From assembly GCA_008921705.1 (NCBI GenBank), contig VFFE01007192.1, forward strand, positions 2,588,565 through 2,652,564: a stretch of 64,000 nt of DNA. Reading direction: 5' to 3'. Within the stretch, counting starts at the first letter, position 1; each line of letters starts with the position of its first letter. The position numbers and the translations under genes were made by a program. Below the pieces are notes generated by a model. It saw only the letters and a list, made by a program, of their open reading frames with translations, ran no database searches and had not been told where the DNA came from. Shown here in pieces: positions 14,167 to 28,200 of this stretch. The DNA comes from Burhinus oedicnemus (lineage: Eukaryota > Chordata > Aves > Charadriiformes > Burhinidae).

Positions 14167-16959
14167 GATTCACCAGATGGTTTCTCAAGTCTGCATTTCT
14201 TCAACAACTAAATACCCAGGAAAGTAAGGAACACCGTGGACTTTTCTTTTGATACCTGTTACTTTTACAATGAAGAAATATGATGTTGAAAAACGGGTTT
14301 TCAAAAATGGAACAGAGTAAATCCAAGGAGGACAAAATCATGATACCTGGTGAGCGGCTATCAATCAGTAGTAGAAACAGATTACAAAGTTTATTTAACT
14401 TGCTTTTGCTGCATACTTTGGCATCTGAGCCACATAGTGCCTGGGATAGGTTTTTTTCCAGGCCTTTTTCTGAGCATATTGCTCCCAAGACGGTGTTCCT
14501 TAATAACCCAAGCCACTCATCCGGAGGCCTTTTCCAGCAGCAATGCCTTCAGAACCATACGAGGCTGGAAAGCAAATTTGCTTATAATGATTCAGTGTGC
14601 TCGTCTGGGACGTCAAGGAACTGCGGAACTCCTGTGCCTTTGATGTCCGCAACACAGGGTCAAATGGAAAGGGTCTGCTCTAGACGTACCGTCCCAAAGC
14701 CAGTGCAGGTGGGACAAGCGCATGCCCCATAGGAAGCACAAGCACTGCTGACTTTTGATCCTTCTGTTGCTTAGATTTTTCCAGAAATCTCTCCCAAAAC
14801 AAACCCTATTCTTCCCTTGTGTAAAACAGGGCTTGGCGCCAACAAATCCAACATAAACCAAAGCGTTTGATTAGTGTGATGTCGTCTTGTTGCCAAAGTC
14901 GTATCAGAAAGAAAGTACCTGGTTTTTCGCTGAAGGAGAGCAAGTTCCAGAAAAGTTATACTGCACGAACTTAAGAAAAACATTACATTATCATGCAACT
15001 GATCGCAGTTTCTTATCACATTAGGTATTCAACTTGTTCTAAACTGCCTCTCACAGTAACACTTGTAAACCATATTAATCATCATTTTAGAATACATTTA
15101 TCTATGGATGGCAACCAATTGATTACTCAAGAGTCCAGTAAGCTAAAAAAAACCCAACTTTTTTTCCCAAGAGATAAATACCTGGTGTCTAAAATATGTC
15201 ATTAAAATACATATCCAAACATTAAAAAATATGTTTAATAAAACGTACCTTCCCAAGCCAGTAACTCTTAGGACCCAAAGCATGTATTTTTGTAAGGATG
15301 GATTTGCTAATATGAGCATTTTTATCACAGATGTGTTTTTATTTTTATTCACTGGCACCGTAGTTTCCACGAGAATCCATAAATCTAGCAGGCTGTGTTT
15401 CTTATATCCCAAAAATTCAGTATTGTACTCTTGAGGCTCAACACGGTAAGTACATCAGTGAGTGCTCGGTGGCACAGAGCACGTTTTTGAATCCACTGCC
15501 TATTTGTGGATGCCATTTTGCACCTGTGGTCATAAGGCAGTGCCACCGAAAGCCTTCAGCAGCTTTACGCCAGCACGCTTAGATGGGTATCTAGACCGCA
15601 TCAAAACACAGGTCAAAAAGAGCAATTCGCAAAGATGCAAACTAACTTCTCATTTGCCTCACGTGCATGGAGTGTGTTTATGTATCAGCCTGTCAGCAGT
15701 GTTCAGGTGACCTTCAGCATCAGCTGGACGCCACCTGATGAGGTGGTGCATGCGTGATCCAATTAATTCTGCCCCGTATTTTGAACCTCTTCTCATTTAT
15801 GTGTCAGTATCAGCAAGACAGCCAATAATGAGGGTGGAGGGAACAGGGCTCTGCAGTGCTGTCTTAGATTTGGGGCATCTCCCAGCATTTAAGGAGCGTC
15901 CCTAGCTAAGATTTCCAGAGGGACGTCAGCCTGAAGCAAATAGGTGGTTGCTATGAGAGTTAGTGCTGCTACCAGCCTGTGCTTGTTTTCCTCACCGCCA
16001 CAGCCTGAGAAGAACAAGGTAAATGACTCAGCTCTCTCCACACGTGTATAATGGCATTTCCACCATCCCTGCAAGATCACGTCTTGGTGACATGCGATGC
16101 TTCAGATCACTGCTCAGGGAATCTCCGCCATTATGAAATCAGGCTTCTTCACAAAGACTTTCAACTCCCAGGACATTTCTACAATGAATATAATTAGCCC
16201 CATTTTAAAGATGGCAGCTGACGCAGGGAACAACTTGCAAAAGATCACACACATGGGTTGGTCTTCTATGGCAGATCCACTCAATGCCAGGCAAGTACTT
16301 AAAGCGCAAGACTCTCATGAATTTAAAACTGAATTTCCACTATCTCCTCTATTGGAAGCCATGCTGAAGAGTACTATTAAAATTAAATTCAGCCCAAAGT
16401 TTTATGGTTAAAATAAATTTTGAACGGATCCTTTAAAAAAATACACGAGCAAATAACAAGATCTGCAATAACGCAGAGAAAATTAATTACTTAGGCAGAC
16501 TCCTTTTCAAGTTCGTGACTCATGACAGCATATAAATGTCTGCATGAAGCCAGCTCTTAATGCTAATTTTGTTGCTGTAAGAAAATCGTAACCTTCTCTG
16601 TAAAAAAATGAGTGCATACCTTGCTATTGATTTTTCAAGAGTCTGACTGGCAGAATACTGCAGATTTCTGCTAACACTCTAAAATGTGTTGCTAAATTTT
16701 GTTCTTTCACTGCAGATATGAGACTCCTGGCCATGCCGCAGTCAGCCTCAGCTGCACAGAAGTTGTGGTCACATCCACTTAACTTGTTCCTTTGTACTGA
16801 ATACGGACATGGCAAGCGTATCAATAGGTCAAAAATCCCATTACATGTAACGGCAATACCATGGTACAGAGAGTACCAAGAGTAGGAGTAAGGAAAAAAA
16901 AGATGCATTTTTGTTAAAACTAGTCTGTGGTTCAAACTGTACCCCCCCTTTCGCTCCCC
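14167..16959. other. non-coding DNA, no gene recognised
   Basis: AT-rich sequence. A 150-codon open frame at 14280-14732 overlaps other frames on both strands and has no domain I recognise, so it is not called. No repeats of note. Confidence 0.6.
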
Positions 16960-18060
16960 AGCCAGAAGCTGATGTGTTTATCTGTCGGTGCTGGCACCGG
17001 GTCGCAGCATTGCGGCGCTGACGGGGTGTCTAAAGGAGCCGGCCCTATCTGCCTCCCCGAGACCCCTTCTCGGAACAATTGCCTCTTACCACAGAGTTAA
17101 TTTAGACTCATGAGCTACCAACTGTAGGTATCTGCTTTTTATACAAGAATTACCAAAGTGCTCCTTGGGATAAAAAAATCCTAATGGAGCACAACAGGAG
17201 AAAGTAAATGTGTCTGATACTTCATATGCGCAGCCGTACTTGCCCACGCCGTGCCAAAAGCTACACGTGCCACCGCAAAAAGTACCCATTACAACGGCAG
17301 CATCTCCTTTAGGGGTCACGAGCTCATTAAAATGGGAAAAAAGAAACATGCGTGCACCCACACGAGTGTTTCTCTTGGCCGGAGGCTGGCAGAGCCCAGC
17401 CAGTGCGGGGAGGAGGGAGCTGCCATGGCGGGTGCAGCCGGGCTGCACCACCCCAAAACCTGTCGCTCCTCTTTGTCCCCCTCGGTAAATGCCTGGCAGC
17501 AGGTGGGATGTCGGCATCACGCTGACACCGGAGGTGCAGTCAAGATGAGGACCTTGTTGTGGTGGGCCCTCTTCAAACACCTAGCCACACGATGTCCCCG
17601 CTGCAAGGGGCCTGAAGCACCACGTCTGACAAGGCACCGAGCACAGCAGAGGTTTTCGGCCAGCATGCTGAGAGCCGGTCAAGTGTTCTGGCATCCCCTG
17701 GCATGCCAGCAGCTGCCTTCCCGTTACACAAAATGAAAACAGTGCAAGAAAAAGGACCGGATAGGGAAGAAAACCTCCTCCTCACTGATGCTCTCCCCTC
17801 CCTCACCAGCCCCGTGCCTACGGCAGCGTGTGCGGGGAGCTGAGGGCAGGGGGAAAACGCATCCCGTCACCTGCTGCACCCAGCCTCACCCCAGACACTG
17901 GGCACCCAGTGGACCAGGGGCACTGGTACAACCGGTCCAAGGTTCACGGGGGCCCGTGGAGCAGGGAAGTGGTAGGAGGTGGAGGCACCTGTCCCTAACC
18001 CACTCCGGGAGGTGGCCAGGCTGGACCCAGGCATGGCCGCAGGGGAAGAAGAGGTGAATG
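16960..18060. other. GC- and CpG-enriched segment, possible island
   Basis: CpG density rises abruptly at about 16,980 (about eight CpG in the 60 bases that follow) and stays above background to roughly 18,060, with an AT-rich dip around 17,095-17,210. Open frames of 160 codons occur on both strands (17086-17580 minus, 17251-17736 plus) and overlap; such mutual overlap is typical of GC-rich non-coding DNA, where stop codons are scarce. It could be an unmethylated regulatory island or just a GC-rich patch. Confidence 0.45.
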
Positions 18061-20920
18061 GAGAGTAAGACAAAGAGTGTGCGTGCTTCGCTGTGTACCG
18101 CACAAAGCCGCACAAGGCAGTGTTCGCTGCCAAACCAGTGCAGATCTAAGCAGGTACGTTTATATGAGGCAGTGGCTGATGGCGTGCAGGTCCTTGCTCG
18201 CACCTCCAAATCAGCCCAGCCTTATCCCAAAGTGCCAAAACCAAGCAGCATCTGCAGGCAACGCGGGCAGCAGCATCTCTGCATCCCATCTCCTAGACAA
18301 TGTGGACACAGCAGTCACACCCTTATTTACAGGACTGTGATTTGAAGAGGACAAAGGGAAAATTTAGAGGAGTTAAAGGGAAAGATAATTACAAGCATGT
18401 GTTCTTTTTTTCGGTAAAAATGGTATACGTGGCTTTTTTTTAAGCTGATTGCAAAGGTTAAATGTTTGGTTAGTAAACCCATGAATTCCTTGCCTGTATT
18501 CCCAGAAAGTGAAACAGAACATGGCCAGTGTTGCCCTAGATTGATTTTATGACTTTGTTATTATTTTTTATTCATACCACTAGCTTAGACTTATGCACAC
18601 ATGGAACAATCAGTCAACTGGGCAAATATCAGCATTGCCAGCTAAAGGGGAATAAAATCATTTACTGGATGCTTCAATGTTTCTGTAGCAAATCAATAAT
18701 ATGTATTAAAATTGTTGATTAGACTTCAAAGCTAAGATGAATGAGGACATTCTCATTTCTTTCCTGTTGTTATGACTTCAGGCTCTACCTTTTAAATAAG
18801 ACCTGGCATGTGCAATTCACATTGCACAGAATAATTTATATTTAAAAGCTACAGATCTTATTTTCAGAGTAACATGCTAGCCATCTCCATACAATATGTT
18901 GCATTGACTTGGCCTGTTTGTCTTAATTGCGACAATTGAAAAGCAACCGCAGCAGTCTGTTATGTGGCTTGAATACCTCCTTCATCATTGCATCGAGACA
19001 ACATGGCACTTGTATGCACTAACGACTCAGCATGCCGAAGAAGATCCACGGTACTGCAGGCTCCTGCTCAGGAACCTGTCCCATGCTAGACACCTTCCAG
19101 AAACCAGGACAGTTCTGGGGTTTGCAAGCAAACTCGCACACACTCACGGTCATTTTCTTGGTGTCCATTAATTTTGTCAGTGTCATTTCCCAAGTACAAA
19201 GGATTTTGTTCTTTAGTTCAAGTCTACTGACATTAAATTTTGCGGGAAGCCGGAGAGATAAGAGGCAGAGTACAAGTGAGGGGTTTAATCTGGCAATGTT
19301 CTGGAAAAATGTTACGGATTTATTTATTCAACTAATAGGCTCTTTGCTGGATATATTATTGTATATGTGATTTATTTATTGTTTGCGGCTCTGTTCAAGC
19401 TGAAATTTTTTAAAGGCTTTATTCTGTATAATTAGAAGGATGAGGGGTGGACATTTTTTACATAAAACAGGGATGTGGCTTTTCAAATACCTCAGAAAAT
19501 ATTTGCATTTGTAAAACAGGACAAACACGAGAGCAAAAATCAACAACAGCACTGCAAGTACATTGTCAAGGACGTAGACCTTAAGAAGGCCATTTAGCTT
19601 CTGTAACCTAGGCCACACTTGGAGATTTACAATTGCAGAGAAAGGTTGTATCATTTCCCTCTTAAGCAAAGCAAAAAAATAAGTTATTAATTTGTGTTTC
19701 TCAAATGTGTGATGAAAACAAGATGCCTCCAAGTCCCAGATGCATTCCATAATGCCCCCACTTTGCTGTTTTCACCATGCTGACTCCAACAGTATACCAA
19801 TACCTCCCCTCCTCTGGGCCCACCTACAATAAAGCACCGGGATCCTCTCTTTGATAGTGAGCAGGACCGTGTTTCTCCACTGCCAAGAGATGAATAGCTC
19901 CCCTGAAGCAGAAGCTGATCCTTTGGAGGGACCTGCAGCTCTGGCATGCTGCTCCAGCCTTCGCCCCGCAGGTATTATCAAACAGCAGCAACAGAGAGGT
20001 GCACAGCGCAGCTGACATCTGCAAATTTATTTTAAGTGTAAGCACCAAGCAGGCCTATTATGAAGAGAACAACAGGAATTAGTCATGACCAAATGCTGCT
20101 TCCAGATCTCTGGTGTAAGGTGACGTACCCTGACTGAAATAGGGACACGAGCTAGGGAGCTGGAGAGATGAGGGGGACAAAATCCCTTGGCATAATTGAT
20201 GGCTGCTTTCACCTGATCTTCGTGTGATGAAACTGAGCTTGTGACTCATTACATTAAATTACATTTCCAAACTGCCCCAGTAGAGTAGAGAAGAGCAAAA
20301 ATAAAACACAGAAACTAAAAGCTCTGGTTTTCAGCAGCAGGTGGACACTGTAAGGACCAGGAGAGGAAACAACAGCCATGGAGGTACCTTAAACTTCATC
20401 CAACCCTACACTTTATTTAGCTAACAGTATATCCCTTACCAAAGGCTTTGAATTTCTGACTTGTAAATAAGAAGACTGGCAAAAAACATTCAGAATTGTA
20501 GAGGCAATAATAAAGATTCTTCAGCTCTTCACTTCTATCGGGTATCCATCCATATATACTCAGCTGGATTCTGTCATATTGGTATTAAGAGCATATCCCA
20601 AAAAATCAGGAGAGGAATAGCAACACTCTTACAATGTCAGGCAATAACAAAAGAGGGAATTTAAAAAGCATATCTAGACAATAAATATATGTTCTCACTT
20701 TTCAGCTAATTAGTGAATTTGGAGGTTTGTTATGCTTTCTCATGAGACAGAATAACTGTACATCAATACTCAGCTTTCAAAGAAGTGAAGTTAGCGGGCA
20801 TCCTAAATTCTGCTCAAAAAATCTATCTGGCCTCTGCGACAACAGTTTTACAGTCATTTGTAGTGTCTTCCAAAACTCATTAGAAAATGTACATCTTAAA
20901 TCTTCCATTTCTGGACTAGT
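18061..20920. other. non-coding DNA, no gene recognised
   Basis: After about 18,350 the sequence becomes AT-rich. The stretch 18,470-18,960 has even composition, no simple repeats and several homeobox- and GATA-like cores, so it could be a conserved non-coding element, but this cannot be shown without an alignment. No gene or transposon recognised. Confidence 0.55.
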
Positions 20921-20958
20921 TAAGCAATTTTTAGTATCTTAAGCAATCTTTAGTATCT
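20921..20958. repeat. 19-bp tandem duplication
   Basis: TAAGCAATTTTTAGTATCT at 20921-20939 is followed without a gap by TAAGCAATCTTTAGTATCT at 20940-20958. There is a single mismatch between the copies. Confidence 0.88.
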
Positions 20959-22175
20959 TTTTTGTTCTCTCTTAAATTACACAGTTATAATGGGACAAAC
21001 TTTGAATGAGAAGACAGAAATTATGACTCCTCTGTTCCCAACTTCTTCATGCATAGAAAGAAAACCCAGATACCCACCTACAGAAGAAGGTCCAGACATG
21101 ATTTCCTTCCCCTCACTGTGCTTTTTCACAGTTAATTGCAAAAACAAGGAGCTTTTAAACCCAAGTTTAGTTACAACCATGTCAGCCTGTCCCAGTCACT
21201 GTATTTACAATCACACTAATACTGTGCCCTTTCACTAAATGCTTCCATTGTCACATTTTAAAATTTCCTTTGAATGTGAAGAGATTAGTCTGCTTTTTTA
21301 TGATGTCTGTGAATTCAAATTACTTTGTTTCCTCAACTGGTCTTCACAGATGCCATTTTTTTTGCTATAGTATAAAGGAAACTAATGCATATCAATCTAT
21401 TGCAGTTAAAACCGCAGTTAACACTCTTTTCTTTGTTCTTGCTAGGAGCATTATCAGTCAACTTGTTTACATATAGCCCATGATTTATCTGTAAAAACAG
21501 CCCCAAGAATTTAGCAGTAATGCAGGCTATATATACATGTGTGAATAGATATGACATCAACCTTCAAATCCCTCTCTTCCTGTAATCCCTTTATTTTGAT
21601 CCTCTACGTGATTACTATACTAAAGCAACACATGAAGAGCTCAAGAAGGATATTTGGTGTGCGCAGTCAGGGATGTTCTCTGTTGCAGAAATGCTGTAGT
21701 CCAAGTGAATGACATAGACTGAAACAATACAAACATGTTTTCTGCCAGATCCTCATTTTACTATGAGGCTGGTGGAATGGAATAAATATAATTTAAGACA
21801 CTCATTCATAAATACTCATTTCATAAAAGCACTCTTTTGGTAAGGAAAAATCTTTCTGAATGAAAGAAGGGCAACATACTAACAAAATAAAGCACTGCTT
21901 CATTCAGGAAACAGGGTCAACCCCATGCTAGCTTTTTGTTTATGGAGATATTTGTGGCAAAGATACTGTGATAAGCCTTACACATCTTCAGTCTCTTACA
22001 CTGTAATATCCCAAAGCCTTTCACCAACAAAGATTTGACACACGTTGAAGATGACAGGCAAACATGAATAGTTTCATTATAGACTCATGCACAGGGAAGT
22101 TAAATGGGGTTCTTGGACACAGACATTTGTGGCATAGTTGGAAAGAAAACACCCAGTAATATTCGGTTTACCACT
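20959..22175. other. non-coding DNA, no gene recognised
   Basis: AT-rich sequence with short open frames only. No recognisable element or RNA gene. Confidence 0.6.
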
Positions 22176-22260
22176 TGTCCTGGTTTGAGGTAAAACAGAA
22201 GCAATTTTCTATTCAGTAATTTTACTATCCAGTCACCAGTCCACATGTTCCCCCGAGGCC
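22176..22260 (+). mobile_element. possible terminal fragment of an old LTR
   Basis: The stretch opens with TGTCCTGGTTTGAGG and continues with AAAACAGAAGCAATTTTCT. From memory this resembles the first bases of several avian endogenous retrovirus LTRs, which commonly begin TGTCCTGGTTT. I could not find the matching end (a sequence ending in CCAGGACA or similar), nor a target-site duplication, so the extent is unknown and the call rests on the terminal motif. It could be chance similarity. Confidence 0.25.
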
Positions 22261-25200
22261 ATTACATTTCAGTCCCTAAATTATTATTTCTCATTCTGTG
22301 TTCCTGATATTATCTTGATGTTCTTGGCATATTTTAATAACCCCCACAGGGCAGATAAACTGTTCTGACGGTCTCAAACTAATAAAAGAAAGGTTCTTAC
22401 TGGCCGTAGAGGAGATTCCTCAGAAACCCATTAACAGTTACAGTAATTCACTCAATTTTCCATGGATTTGTATTTGCTATGACATCAGCCTTGCTCATTG
22501 CATATTAACAAATGTCACATCTGTTAAATCCCCAATAAATGGTACTTTTCCCTCGATTACTGTCCAGTTTGAGATGCATTACTTCAAAGATAATGTTTTG
22601 TGGGATGCAGCACAGTAATGTATCTGTTGGGTTCAGGGGATGTGTTCTGGGGCAACGTCTACCCTATTTTTGTCACAGAGGCAAAATCCTGACCTAAACA
22701 TGTCCTTGTATTTCAGGTACCACTGTTCCCCTTACCATCCCAGTCCTTCTTAGCATGGTGTCTTCTCCTCCCATCATAGACTTCGTCTAGTCCCAGAGAA
22801 AGCCACCGAGGTCCTCAGCTGCTCTTTCTCACTCCTTGCTCCCGCATCTGCCTCTGCCACGGAGGCAGCAGAAACAGAAAACCTCCCCAACCTGCACTGC
22901 TCTGCTGCCGACAGCAGTGATTCATCCAGGCCTCCTCAGCAGCCACAAGCTAACAGCATTTCAGAGATGTCACTTGAATTCACGATTACGAAAGAGTTCA
23001 ATGCTACAGCTTATGCGGTTTTTAAGCTTCATCTCAAAGTACGCTCCAAGTCAAAAGGCTGGGTTTATACACGCAAATATATACGTACATATATATATAT
23101 ACGTATTTAAACACTGACACAAACATTCTTCAAGGAGTATAACTGTACAACCCAAGCCTTCAGCTAAAAAAAGGCAATGGATACGAAGTTTGTGTGTGTT
23201 CATACACAAATGACAGGTTTTATATGTTTACAGGGTTTTCTCACAGTGTAATTCTTACCACCTCGCCACGTCATATCAGTGACTTTCCACAGTATCAACA
23301 GTCTTGAAGATACTAGGAAAGCAGAAATTATTATTAAAGTATAACGAGATTGTATTGGATAAACATGCATGGATTTATTTTACCAATGCTGACAGAAACC
23401 AAACATCCAGGTTTTAGGGCAGGTCAGTATGTCGCAAATGAGCAGAGAAACCTCTGAGCTGGCAGGGTGCCTTTGGACAGACATGACAAAACTGATATTT
23501 AGGTTTAGGCTTCCTACTAGCACTGATGCTTCAAAGCTGGAGGCTCCTGAGTCAGAGGCCCCTGGGAAGGAGAAACAAAACAACCCCAGCAACTAGTCAG
23601 CCAGCAAAGGCTCATAAAGCCACAGCCTTGATGACTGACAGCAAAAATGAAGAAAAAGTCCGGAGGAGTAGACAAGGGGGGCCTTGGAATCACAAACAAG
23701 ACAGATAAATATTTTCTTTCATACACTTGCCAATTTTTGATGAAACAAATGAAAGAGAAGCTGCCCTAGGATCGTGGTTCTGGATGCCAGTATGTTCCAC
23801 ATTTTACCACTTTTTGCTCTGACTTACTGACTTACACTTACAATATGGCAATTTATGGAAACAGATTTAGCAGTGTTTGAGAATAAAAGGAATAAATTTT
23901 TTTTTATTATTTAAAAAAGTTGATTTTGAAGGCAGCAGCCCCAACTCCAACATGAGTTAATGATAGTTTAAGTAGAAGTATATTTTTTTAATTGACTCAA
24001 ACTATAATTAGGCAATTATAAGCAATCAAGTGGGAGCTGTTTAAAAGCTACTGGCCACAGCTGTTAGCTGCCTCACCTCAGTTGGCAATCAGCACCCCCT
24101 CAGCTGGGGGATTTAAGCAAACTCCTTTTATCACAGCGAAGTGTAAGTGCTCACGTCTTCAACTACTCAGCTGAGAAATCAGTAACTTCTGGGAGCAGGG
24201 CAGTAACTTCGTTATAGCTCCACATGGATCTGGAAAGGGCATACCTGACTGTGCCCAGCAGTTTGAGCTGTGCTTTCTCCAAAGGTGACTGTCAGAGTTT
24301 CTAGTTCATATTGGTACTAATTTTCCTCTCAGGGCTGCCAAGATAGCATGTCTTTAAAATGCTGTTCTTCTCTGAAAAATGATTTTAATTAAAATGGTAT
24401 TCAGGGGTCCCATATTCTTTGTTTCTCACTAATTATCATAACACATTTGTTCAGTTTCTAAGCTAATGGGTGCTTTTGCTACCTGCCAGCTCCCAAATTA
24501 AATATAGGATCTGAAACACCAGGCTTTTTTCTTCTCAAGTCATATTTCACTGCCACTCCATCTTCTGGGATTGCAGTCTCTGCAAGGAGAGCATCCTCCA
24601 ACATCTCTTCGCGTAAAACTCAGAGATGAGCCCTGCTGAGTGCATCTGCTAGAGCACAGCACACATCCCAGTTGCTGCACTAGGTCTGTGGATGCAACGG
24701 CAGCAAGAACATACTTTAGACCTTAAAGTAGGCAAGAAGTAATCACTAAGAAATCATCACCAGTGAACACAAAACACAGAAAGCAGAGCTGTTAAGTATT
24801 ATTTGGACACAGCCACCTTCCCAAAGCGAGCAGTGCTTAAAGATGCAGTGAAAAGCCACTTCCAGAGCAGCAGGGTTTGTACAGCAGCTCATCGTGTGGC
24901 TTTCTTGTTCCATCAGCTCTCCTGCAAGGGTTTCCAAATTCACACGGATTAAAGAAACATCTTAACCTAACAAAAGTAGGATTTCTAACATGGCGCGGTC
25001 TTGGAATTCTGAATACAAACTGGGTCTTTTGTACAAAGTTTTTGTTCAATACACTTGCTTCTTCAGGAGGAGATTTGTGTTAGTTACTTCAGCATATACA
25101 TACCATATTTGTTTGCTTCAGAAATGCAGGCTAAGATGCTGAAGTTATACCAGCCAAGCCTATCAGCCAGATCACAGCGAACTTTCTATGGAAACTCTTA

Positions 25201-28200
25201 CTCCGAAATTGAGAAGATTTAAGTTAGCCCCCAGGAACAATCAGTGGGCACACCAATTTTTCCAGTCTTTCCAAAAGGCTACCTTGATGTCTATTTAGCC
25301 AATGACCAACACAGAAAATAAAACATTTCAGACCTTGCAAATAATGCTGCTGGTCTCCCTGCTTAGGGACTATGACCTAGAGGAGCAGGTGCAGAGGTGC
25401 ACAGAGCATAAACTGGGGACAGACTGGGTCCTGATGACATCCATGTCCAGCACTCCCATGCGTAGAAATGAAAGACACTGCACAAAGCAGAAGCATGTAC
25501 AGTAGATTTCTCAAAAGATCAGAGTGTAACCACAGGTGTAAAAGATATTGTGCAAGTTTAAGATTGACCATTTTGTCACTGTGTATTGCTCTTCCAGGAA
25601 AAAAAAAAAAAGGTATACACTAATAAATACAGCTGCAAGCTAGTCCAGGAGCAGTCCCAGCAACTTGTTCCCCCATGGGAGGTCCAAATAAGGTTCCTGC
25701 CATTCCCTCTGTGGGCTCACAGAGGGAGCTGGCTCCCAAAGGAAAACTGCTACTCATGGGATTCAATGGATGAAGTGATCGGAGGGTGCAGGGACAGGGG
25801 ACGTGTAGGTGAGAGAGGACTGAATAAGGATGCTGAGGAGAAGGGGGTCACAGGAACCAGCGCTTGCACATGCACAGAGGACACAACTCTCTTCAAGAAA
25901 AGTGACAGCTTCATCACTAGCAAATTAAAATAGTTCTTTGCTTTCTAAATGCTTCAGTTAATGTATCAGTCTGACATTTCCATAGCGATAACAGTCATAA
26001 TTGCCTCAAAAACACTGTGCGCTTAATCCTTAGAAGAAAACTTGCTGAAGACACTGATATAGAGCACAGACACACAAGTGCTTCAATTATAATTGGAAAG
26101 ATACTGCCTGAGACCTGACCCGTGCACCCAGTTTCTGGATGGATGTGACTAGAAGTCAGAGGTCAATGCATTCACACCAGGTGTGTCAAAACACCCTTTC
26201 TAAATCAGTACAGTCCAGTAAAAACAGATTGAGTGGGGACCAGGCATAAGGCAGTGGGTGGATTTGAGGAGGACTTTGTGGATTGGGCTGCTCCAGAGGA
26301 AGAGATTACCCCTCCCAAGTGGTCCTTCACAGCTCCTCTCCAGGAGGTGGCAGCCCCTTCAGGCCTGTGGGCTCACTTGCTCAGCCAAGGACGTCCCAGC
26401 TCATGCCCGAATGATTCAAGCTAACTTAATCCCTGGCTTTTGGCTAACCTGGCTCTACCAGCAAATCTGAGGAAACACAAGGGCAGGTGGATGTGTATAA
26501 AGGATTTTTTTTTTCTTTAAGAATATCTCTCTGTGCCACCAGGAAAACTTCTTTGGCTAATCCACATGATTTTTCATAAAAGTGAGCTATGATATAATCC
26601 CAAAGACTGCTCTCCCAGCAGAGCTGGTGGGGGAGATAGTATCCTGCTAGCAGGCCTGGTGGGTAGTAACATCTTCAGTTGTCCAACTTCAGAGTGCTTA
26701 GTTTTAAAACCACACCGTTACTTTGGCCTAGATTTTTTCAGTTGCACCACAAAACGTATTTTTACAAATACAAATCAACCACTTGACCAGAGGAAAATAA
26801 TAAATATGCTGAATGCTTCAAAGCTGCCGCCAGAGTAAGAGAAAGGGGGCTCAATCGATAAGGATTATTTTAAATTACCTCTGTGCTTCCTGGGGACTCA
26901 CATATTGGGCTGCACTAAGCTACAGCAGTCATCACATTTCTCCAGAGCTGCATCCTGAGCCTGACACACTGCTGCAAACACTGTGTCCCCACGGGAATGA
27001 TCGGTGCAGACCGAGCAGCAAAGATTACCTGGGAGCCACTGCGTGTCCCGACACCCACAACCACAGCCTGAGCAACGCTGCCTGCTCTCCCAAGTCTTGC
27101 TCCTAATCCTTCTGTGACCAGATTGACATTACTGTCACCCCAGTTATAAAAGGAAGAACGAATGACCAGGCAGAGTCTGACACCAGGAATTAGCTTTGCT
27201 GGCTTTTGTCTACACAGCGATGAACTCTCCTTGGAATAAGCAAGGGAGACTACAAAGAATTTCAAAGTACTTTTTGTTTACCATGTTGTGGCAGAACCCA
27301 AGATAAGTATATAAAAAGTTATAACACCAATTTTCTTCCCTATGTAAGTCCAAGAAATCATTTTGCTTCCTGGAAATGCAGATAATTTTGGAGTAACTTT
27401 CAGGACCTCTCTCCCAAAGCTGTCTGAGGTCCACCTGATCAGGTCACAAAAGTAGAACAACCCCTTTGTAACAGCTTTCAGACTTCTAATATTTTCTCTA
27501 AACAAACGAACAAAGGTACACATTCTACTATGAAATAACATGCAGCTTTACAATCATTGCTGCTTTAAGCACATTGATATAAAATGGGTAATTTTCTGAT
27601 TAATAAAAGCTGTATTAAAATACAACGATGGATTTTCATGTAGTGCATTTAAGACTAAGAGTTAGAAATATTTCCAATGTATCTGTTTTTAAATAATCTT
27701 TTTTTTTCTACCTCATTTAATTCATTACCAGGTTCTAACCTAGGAAAAGTCTGATTTGCCTTTCACCCCTTTGAGATAAAGTCTCAATCCTGCCCCATGA
27801 GATATCCCTACCAGTTAGACTACAATTTTGACCTATTAACATAACTAAAATATACAAGCTAGTCCTTAAAAAAATAAAGCAGAATTTGATTCCCTAATCC
27901 CACTGAGGTAAGAGACATTACAAACACTCGAGTGATGATTGTGCTGCTATTGCTTGAGCAAGAAACCCTCATGATAAATGCTGTTTAGTTTCAGGTGTCA
28001 TGGTAGGCAAGAGTACCAAGACTTTGGTACTGCTAGTTTGGGATAATGGCTTAATTTCCTCTTCTGTAAAACAGTGTAAATAATATCTGCACCTCATTAA
28101 GGTACTATTAGGCCTAATGTTTTAAAGAGTATTTAATCAGTATTGCTAGGTCTATTAAAATTATGCATACACAATTACAAATAGGGAGCAATTACATCAC

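Noticed and set aside
14280..14732. 150-codon plus-strand open frame
   Set aside because: No domain, overlapping frames on both strands, no exon signals.
17086..17580. 164-codon minus-strand open frame
   Set aside because: Lies in GC-rich DNA, overlaps a 161-codon plus-strand frame, shows no domain, signal peptide or splice context.
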